Assembly: GCA_037178855.1 (NCBI GenBank)
Contig: JASJZC010000002.1
Coordinates: 7,700,501-7,764,500, forward strand
DNA length: 64,000 nucleotides
From: Oscheius sp. JU75
Taxonomy: Eukaryota > Nematoda > Chromadorea > Rhabditida > Rhabditidae
Reading direction: 5' to 3'
The translations under genes and the position numbers were made by a program. The notes below the pieces were generated by a model. That model searched no databases. It was not told the DNA's origin and was given only the letters and a program-made list of their open reading frames with translations. Shown here piece by piece: positions 58,201 through 64,000 of the stretch (positions are counted from its first letter, which is position 1; each line of letters starts with the position of its first letter).

Positions 58201-58411
58201 TTTGCAGAACAGCAAAATGCTTTCTTAGGTCCAAAAATGGGTTCAAAGATATGAAACGGTTGTAAATTCAGTTTTTTTTAGGAAGCCGGTCACGGATAGC
58301 CGCTCCTCCTCTCCAAACCCCGAGATCTTCATCAATCCGCGTCCGATGATCCTGGCACATGTGCCAGTCAACCCGAATCTACCGTATCCTGCTCTCCCCG
58401 GTCTCCAGTAA
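55257..58411 (+). CDS. RING-CH (MARCH-type) membrane E3 ubiquitin ligase
   Basis: Six exons: about 55257-55387, 55428-55503, 55581-55644, 55980-56071, 56114-56261, 58282-58411. The N-terminal RING-CH finger has CKFC, PCKCSGTLK, WVHKSCFDLWMKK and CQTC, that is the C4HC3 pattern C-x2-C, C-x-C, H-x2-C, C-x2-C. HMYDKHWVLKSCRDW follows, then hydrophobic segments (FFRGFLLWW; NILFQVLHLIFWRAFIA; LIYLALTSIFEI) place it in a membrane. The C-terminus SSSPNPEIFINPRPM with PYPALPGLQ is reached across a 2-kb intron (56262-58281) whose phase fits (GCCAA joined to GAAGCC); without it the frame ends at 56264. The ttttcag abutting the ATG suggests trans-splicing. Closest in style to MARCH5/MARCH-like ligases; target unknown. 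Confidence 0.82.
56515..57960 (-). pseudogene. eIF4G-derived relic, antisense in RING-CH intron
   Basis: Segments match separate parts of the intact eIF4G: KNYDRDFMYFCKDIKK (about 57490-57535) matches the eIF4E-binding exon; RGIEDYCKKAVDESLSEDFH with KLWTDQ (about 57090-57160) matches GIENYCQWAINTEVYEDCPK; KLDEALQACNVNVVNYKNL (about 56520-56575) matches the terminal exon, but stops early. The MIF4G domain is missing. Between are Lys-Pro units (PKSVPVHPKK, KKPIEPAIAVKKPKPVKS, EKPIEKK). Several frameshifts separate the pieces and a tRNA-like repeat is inserted at 56730. It is more diverged than the 11.3-13.3 kb copy, so a second, older duplication or a dead paralogue. Confidence 0.75.
56730..56805 (+). 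repeat. tRNA-like repeat, SINE candidate
   Basis: TGTGGTGTATTGGTAAGAGG, CCACGAGCC, then ACCCGGGTTCGACTC (B box) and ATGGATGACAAACGTTTTGA. The 5' part matches the repeat at 33706-33637 and the 3' part the one at 1284-1195. Confidence 0.5.
58161..58213. repeat. Hairpin-family core H5
   Basis: GGTGCTCTGCAAAGATGTAG, spacer, GGCTACAACTTTGCAGAACA; in the RING-CH gene intron. Confidence 0.8.
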
Positions 58412-58979
58412 TCACCCCCCGGTAAAATCCAGCTCTGCCTGTCTCTCTGTCTGTTTGCTCAGCCCAATACTTGACCGTGTCCTCTATTGATTGTCGCAGA
58501 GCAGTTTTCTAGTCTGTCACATAGTTTTCCCCCAAAATATCCAGATCCGGGTACCATATTTTACGCGTAGATCTCTGTTTTTCGGAATATGAACATTTTA
58601 TCAGCTATTTTTTGTTCTTTTCCCGTCAGATTGTTCCGACAATCTCGTATTTCGATCCTCTTTGACTGTCCAAATTTTCAATAATAGCCACCTCGTTTTA
58701 TCGCATTGTTCCTGCATCATTGCTCTTTTCTCATCAATTTGTAATGATATTCGTTCACTTTTTCGCTTTCTGAATTCTTTCACTCGGTTCAGCATCTTGG
58801 ATAACTCATGAACCGTTTCTGCAATCGAAAAACTTGTCTAAAACAAGAAAAGTCGTACGCAATATTTCGTCAATTTTTTGTCAATTCGTGGGGTACGCAA
58901 TTTTGCGTAAAATTTACCAGTACGCAGTATTGCGCCACACTTCATATCTTTCCTCAGTACAAGAAGATTAAATTCCAGT
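58412..58979. other. Intergenic with ACGCAA palindromes
   Basis: No gene seen. Around 58857-58940, TACGCAATATTTCG, GGTACGCAATTTTGCGTAA and GTACGCAGTATTGCG form repeated and palindromic words similar to the outer arms of foldback H1. aattccag lies 1 nt before the next start codon. Confidence 0.4.
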
Positions 58980-59426
58980 ATGCTCCGTCGAATCGGCGAA
59001 GAACTTCTCCGCTTTGTCGGTCCCCTAGATCCGGACCGTCTTGTGACCATCTTCATCGGAATCGTCCTTCCCGTCTGTGTAATGGCACTGATTTTGAACT
59101 GGAAGATCCAGCAGGCTGAGAAGAAAAAACGGAAGGTAACTGTAAAGTGAACTTTACTTTGTCAGAAAGAGAGCGAGAGAACGAGTTTTTCAATGGCCCA
59201 AAATTGTTCAGGGTCACTGGAAGTTAAGTGCCGGGGTGAGTGTAAAGAGTCAGGAAGTTGTAGGAGAGTGACAATGGCGGAGACAGTGTTGATCACGCTC
59301 TTTCAGCAATGGAAGAACAAGGAGAAGTTGGTAAAGTTTCTGAAGGGAGAGAGACAGTCACTGGGACAACTGGAGCGGACAGTCAAGGTGGTCAAGCCGG
59401 CCATTGGGCACGAGAAGCAGGAGTAA
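58980..59426 (+). CDS. Small single-pass membrane protein, unknown family
   Basis: First exon 58980-59135: MLRRIGEELLRFVGPLDPDR, then one membrane helix (LVTIFIGIVLPVCVMALIL) and a basic stop-transfer end (KIQQAEKKKRK). With a 30-nt intron (59136-59165) removed, the frame continues for 87 codons (KESERTSFSMAQ; FQQWKNKEKLVKFLKGER) to a stop at 59424-59426. Without splicing it ends RKVTVK after 58 residues. The topology (N-terminal short domain, one helix, basic tail) fits an ER or mitochondrial outer-membrane small protein. The acceptor aattccag directly precedes the ATG. No family recognised. Confidence 0.5.
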
Positions 59427-59439
59427 TTGTTACAGTAAC

Positions 59440-59990
59440 CCAAAGCCAAGAGTCAGCATAATCTATCGCGGTGTCATAGATCTCCCAGTCTACCTGAATG
59501 GCTTTACAAACAATGAAGCTTTCGATGGAACTGTCCCTGTCTCTCACCCAGACCTTGATCATCTCGTTTTGAGCCATCACCGCGGGGCACGTGATCTGTC
59601 TCCGTCTTCCCAGATCAAGAAGAACCTGTCTCTCATTAGCATTTGCCATTGCCGTCTGTCTGTGTTATCTCAACGCCATCTCTTCACCACCCCCAATTGT
59701 TACAATCCTTTTGTTGTTTTCTTTGGAAAAGAGAGAGAGCTGGAACTTGTGTAAAGAGCTTCTTTTCAATAGGCCCCTATCTAAAGTTATGGCGATTATT
59801 TTCACGCGCCACGGACTGTTTGACCAGCTGCTGGACATCCAAACGCCTCTTTCATGATCGTACAGCCCGAATGTTCCCGGCGCCACGGTCATCTCTCGGT
59901 TCTTCTCGTTTACAATAGCCACAGACGGCTTGTATTTCAATATCGTCCTCCCTCGTGCATAAACTATACTTTCACGTATACATAACGTAA
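59440..59990 (-). CDS. Possible antisense gene, unidentified
   Basis: Two open segments on the minus strand read like protein: SVAIVNEKNREMTVAPGTFG with LYDHERGVWMSSSWS (about 59800-59960) and NERQVLLDLGRRRQITCPA with VMAQNEMIKVWVRDRDSS (about 59480-59645). I could not find a phase-consistent junction between them, and the second overlaps the end of the small membrane-protein frame. May be a real two-exon gene, a relic, or chance. Confidence 0.2.
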
Positions 59991-61457
59991 ACTTGACCTG
60001 ACTGATACTTTCTGGGGATAGTAATAGTGAGAACCACAGAGATAGAGGTACAGGGAGAGAGTCAAAGGAAGACAGTGACGGTGGCATGAACAGAGACAGG
60101 AACGGGAACAAGGACTCATAGTAGACGGTAGACAATAAGTGACTATTATTCCCCTCGGATCCCAAACAGATTCCGTTTTCTCTCGAAGGATCTTGGAACG
60201 ATTTTTTGCTATGACTCACTCCCTTCGGCTATTAAGTGATCAACATTGATTGTCAGACATCTGTTTCGGAGCTGTCCATTCCCCTGTCTCTGTCTCTCTG
60301 TTTCTCCTCTTGAAAACTAAGACCAATCCTAACTTTTTATGTCCTGTAACTGGGAGAAAACTGCAACTGTGGGTGTGCGACGAATCCCATTAGGGACGCG
60401 GTGATGCGGAGAGGAGAGAACAGTCGAAAACATTGTGTCCTGTTCCTTCCGGCACCCTTTCTATCTCTCTCAAAAGACTGAAGAGCCCACCCACCGGAAG
60501 AAAACTGCGGGCTGTTTATTCTGTCGCCATGGGAAGGCCAGCGCCCTTTCAGAAAAAGTTGGCCTTCAGCCTGGGCTGGCTGTCAAAGCAGATATGGGAT
60601 TATCCGTGACCTGATTCAAGAACTTGTTGTCTGCCAATCTCTTGGTATACTTGAGGTATAGAGACTACTAGTTCTCTTTCCCTCTGTCTCTCTCTCTCTC
60701 TTCCTCTATTGCTCACTCCCAGTCAAAATTCGACTACTATTCCAGTTAGAAGCCTGTCCTTTTGCGACTGTAATGTGCCTTACACCGTAGATCCAGATGT
60801 CACCCGTGACTATGCCCCTTGTGACTGTCTGATGTAACACTATCCTGACACTTCACCGAGTTCATGTTTATCGCAGGGACAGTGTATAAGCTGAGGTAGA
60901 CCCGCCAGAGGCGGTCAGAGTCTACCTGTCTCTCTCTATATCTCTCTGCCTCTTCCGGTTTCAAAAACCTCTCTAGGTAAACAGTTCTACGTCCCCTGAC
61001 CTTATCGTGAACTCAAACAGACTCTCTCACTGTGTACTCAGACGGTTTCAGGTCCCTACTTTCCTCAATTTTCCAGAGGAAAAGGTCATCTTTTCTTGCC
61101 CTCTGTGGCTATACACACAGCCCGCTTGCCTTTTTTCTCTTCCCGCCATGGACTTGCAGAACTAGACCGGTGCCGGTGGTGGTCGCTTTCGTTCGTTATG
61201 TGGCTGCTGCTGTGCGTCTTTAGCAGTTCAATGACGTCATCAGCCTTTAGGCTCGTCTCGCTCTCTCTCCCTCTCTTTGGCATGTCAATGTGGCATTGGC
61301 CCTTGCTCTCACTCTCATTTGTAGACGGGAGGAACACATCCTTGTCGTCTCATTTCAATCAGTTCTTATCTCATTTTGGTAGCCATTTCTCTTAAAAAGC
61401 TCTAAGTTCTTCATTCTAGCATCTTTTTTTATCATATAGCGTGATTTTCCGACTTTC

Positions 61458-61512
61458 TAATATTCTGCAAAGTTGTAGCCCTTATTCAGAGCAACAACTT
61501 TGTTGAACATCA
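61458..61512. repeat. Hairpin-family core H6
   Basis: AATATTCTGCAAAGTTGTAG, spacer, GCAACAACTTTGTTGAACAT. Confidence 0.78.
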
Positions 61513-62229
61513 AAAATCCTGAAAATGTCATCTTGATACCGAAAACTAGGTAAAAAGATCGTCATTTGGTCGACTGTGCAAAAATTTGGTGTCTTTGTTT
61601 GTCTATCGATAATTTTTATAGGTGACCCCTTTGGCTCAGTTCCAGTGCGTGTTGTTTTTGACCCAAACGAACCGGGTTCAGTGCCTCTCCAAAATTTTCA
61701 TTTTGTTATTTGCCTTTTCATTCCTCCTTATCGATTTCTACGATTTTGGGAACAGTCTGAGATGAAGGCAAAAAGAGGCCTAAAGTCTTTCTTCGCAGTG
61801 CTAATTAATTGTCAAGGCTATTTTGAGCGAGCGAGAGAGAGACGGAAGAACCTGTTCGATGACTTTTCAAAACGGCTATACCACGTCATTTAGGCTAACG
61901 AAGCTGCTGTTCACCTCAATAATATACGCTCGGGTTCCCCCTAAACAACTTCCGTCATTCTGGCCCCTGCTGACCAATGAGTCAATGTAACAGCTGCGCG
62001 CGCTCGCCCGCTCGACTATACCACAATTGGGGAGACCCTTTTCGCGCACACCTGCGTCCTCTCTCTCCACGTTCAGAGACCTCTCTATCGATCCTCCGTT
62101 CCATGCTAATTAGGGGGAGATCCTGAAATAAGGGGCCTGGTCTACCAATAAATCTCACCCAGATACTCTCTTCTATAAGCCTGCTGCGGGATACACTTTC
62201 CCAGTTTTTGGACTAAGTTTCCAGGTCTC

Positions 62230-62283
62230 TGATGTTTTGCAAAGTTGTAGATTTTTGTCCGTTCTACAGTTTTGCAGAACATA
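62230..62283. repeat. Hairpin-family core H7
   Basis: GATGTTTTGCAAAGTTGTAG, spacer, TTCTACAGTTTTGCAGAACA. Confidence 0.78.
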
Positions 62284-62420
62284 TGCTCAACGGTCAACCA
62301 TTTGATCTGTTAATGAGCACGGCGCGCTAAACTTCCTGGAGCGCACGTTGTTCGGGGCTCACAGCGCAAGCCTACAGTACCACATCTCTTTATAGGCCAA
62401 AAACGAAATTTACAGACTTG

Positions 62421-62500
62421 AGATGTTCAAAGTTGTAGATTTTGATGTTTTCTACAAAGTTGTAACCATTGAAAAATGCTACAAGTTTGTAAAACATCAC
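62421..62500. repeat. Hairpin-family core H8, with internal third unit
   Basis: AGATGTTCAAAGTTGTAG, a central GATGTTTTCTACAAAGTTGT, then GCTACAAGTTTGTAAAACAT; a compound copy 140 bp after H7. Confidence 0.7.
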
Positions 62501-64000
62501 TAAGATCATGTCATGTCATCTGCCAGATACCTATGTTCCAAGTGAGGGAGAGTGACAATGACTGTAACAGCGACAGTACAGTTTTTGCCTCAGATCCTGG
62601 TATTTCCTGCCAGACGACCTAAAAAAATGAGTCTTCACAGGTTTCTCACGTGTTTATAAACTGGCAGCCCCTATGACAAACCGATGTTTCCAGAACTTTG
62701 AATGAGTCAGCGACCTTCAGGTGTCCTAATTCTCCTAATATTAGTCTCCCTCACTGACTACTAATCCAGTGACTTTCCCAATAGCGAGACGTCTCCTGTC
62801 TCTCACCCTCTTTCCGCCTTCGAAACCGGCTCTCTGCCTGGGCTACGCAATACACTTGCCGTGACCACCTCGTCCATGACTGGGGGTCACGTGCTCTGGC
62901 CTTGAGCCTTCGGCTGGACCTACTAGTCAGTCATTTGACTGTCTGTTCTTCCTGTACTTCCTCTCTGTCTCTCTGTTTTGACGGAACATTGAACGCCCGC
63001 ACCTAAAGGTCAATATTTGTGTGTGGGGGGGACATGATATTACGGGGTTCCTTTCCTGTCACTGCTTCTGTCACTGGATCTGTCTCTGACTACAGTTTCT
63101 TACTGGTAATGTCTCCGTCAAGGGCTCTGTCTCTGTTCTTGTCACTCTGTACCGCCTCTGTCACTGTCTCTATTATTGTCGGTCTGTCTGTCAATAGTTC
63201 TGTCTCTGGTTCTCACCTATCCCTGTCAATTAATTACTGTCTCCCTCCATGTCAATGAAGCCTCCCTCACTATCACTGCATCTGACAAGGTCTCTCTCTC
63301 CATCATTACCTTTCTTTATTTCTGTCACGGTGCCTGTTTCTGTCATTCACTGTCACTGCCTCTATTACTCTCACTGTCCGTCAACGCTTCTATTTCTGTC
63401 AGTAACTGTTCCACTGATACTGTCTGTCAATGGTTCTATCCCAGTCTCTGTGACTGTCCGTCTTCCAGTAGTTCTCTCTCTCTCTCCCTTTTCGGCTCCA
63501 GCCCTAAAAGAGGCCCGACGCGAAAGAAAAAGCAAGTAATCCAAGGTGCTCCTCTCTTTCTTTCTGGACGAAACAGGCTCCTTCCGGTCTTTCGGACAAA
63601 CACAGCTGTCCCCCGTAACGGAACCGGAGCGAGGCATCCTTGACTAACTGCCTCTGTCCCTCAGTCGTACAGTTCCACTAACCACATTTTACACTCTTCA
63701 CCCGTGCAAAAAGCTATTTTGAAACCTTCAGCTGATCATCACATGGTTTTCTTTTGCCCTGACCGTCACTGGTGTAACAGTCCGCACAGGCTAATTGTCA
63801 TCGTGGGGCTTCTCTAGGCGGTTGACTAACGTTTCATGTTTATTTTTTCAATAGTTTAGGATCTGCGGCTCGAAATAAACAATGAGTAAGAGCTGCAAAA
63901 AGATCGCGAGGCCGGTGAGCTGGCTCTAGGCTGGCCTCTTTTTCGGGTTTTTCCGTCCCAATTTCTGAATATTGCGATAAACAATACGTCTGTCTACTGT

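Larger units (their letters stand above)
59991..64000. other. Gene-poor, CTGTCTCT-rich region with hairpin repeats
   Basis: No convincing gene on either strand. Plus strand is rich in CTGTCTCTCTGT and GTCACTGTC words, strongest at 60650-61000 and 63050-63500; open frames there are composition effects. Hairpin cores H6-H8 lie at 61458-62500. Confidence 0.5.

Noticed and set aside
63019..63643. Long serine/valine/leucine-rich frames of up to 155 codons
   Set aside because: They are translations of CTGTCTCTGTCACT-type repeats in every frame; no signal, start context or family features.

Overview
The window looks like nuclear DNA of a compact animal genome. Genes are broken by many GT-AG introns of about 29-50 nt plus a few of 0.5-2 kb. 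Acceptors are short and pyrimidine-rich, mostly ttcag, ccag or ttag. The genes are metazoan housekeeping genes, and degenerate Tc3-like and DD37D mariner transposons are present. At least nine genes have a strong acceptor 0-31 nt before the start codon, as expected if mRNAs receive a spliced leader. I favour a nematode, but the phylum is not proven. All exon edges were read by eye and may be off by a base.

Layout. 1-2.3 kb: a broken DD37D mariner, a tRNA-like repeat and a Tc3-like relic. 2.7-5.4 kb (-): a divergent alpha-tubulin. 5.6-8.1 kb: two foldback repeats and weak coding traces. 9.3-10.6 kb (+): an LCLAT1/LPLAT acyltransferase. 11.3-13.3 kb: a decayed, intron-bearing copy of part of the eIF4G gene with two tandem copies of a new dispersed repeat (R1). 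13.4-17 kb: a small secreted protein, guanine deaminase (-), a doublecortin protein (-) and a ChaC-type glutamylcyclotransferase (+). 17.3-22.3 kb (+): an EMI/FAS1 (TGFBI/periostin-like) secreted protein with two antisense ORFs in its introns. 22.8-24.7 kb (+): a cytochrome P450. 25.5-28.7 kb (-): CCT1. 29.4-34.8 kb (+): WDR33/PFS2. 35.5-37.0 kb (+): DDX6/CGH-1. 37.3-38.7 kb (-): mitochondrial ribosomal protein L20. 39.9-42.4 kb: a possible small mitochondrial protein (-), a tyrosine-kinase relic (+) and MTAP (-). 43.6-45.2 kb: an R1 copy split by an intact DD37D mariner. 46.4-54.4 kb (-): the full 18-exon eIF4G (IFG-1) gene. 55.3-58.4 kb (+): a RING-CH (MARCH-type) E3 ligase whose 2-kb intron holds an antisense eIF4G-like relic. 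59-59.4 kb (+): a small membrane protein. 60-64 kb: no gene recognised, only pyrimidine-rich sequence and hairpin repeats.

Functional themes are mRNA metabolism (eIF4G, DDX6 and WDR33, that is initiation, decapping/storage and 3'-end cleavage) and cytoskeleton/chaperone (alpha-tubulin, doublecortin and CCT1, the last of which folds tubulin). The neighbours are not operonic. The most unusual content is non-coding: a palindromic hairpin family (at least 8 copies), a 31-bp motif with inverted ends (at least 14 copies), the R1 repeat, a tRNA-Arg-like SINE candidate, and two independent eIF4G-derived relics in the same 45 kb as the intact gene.
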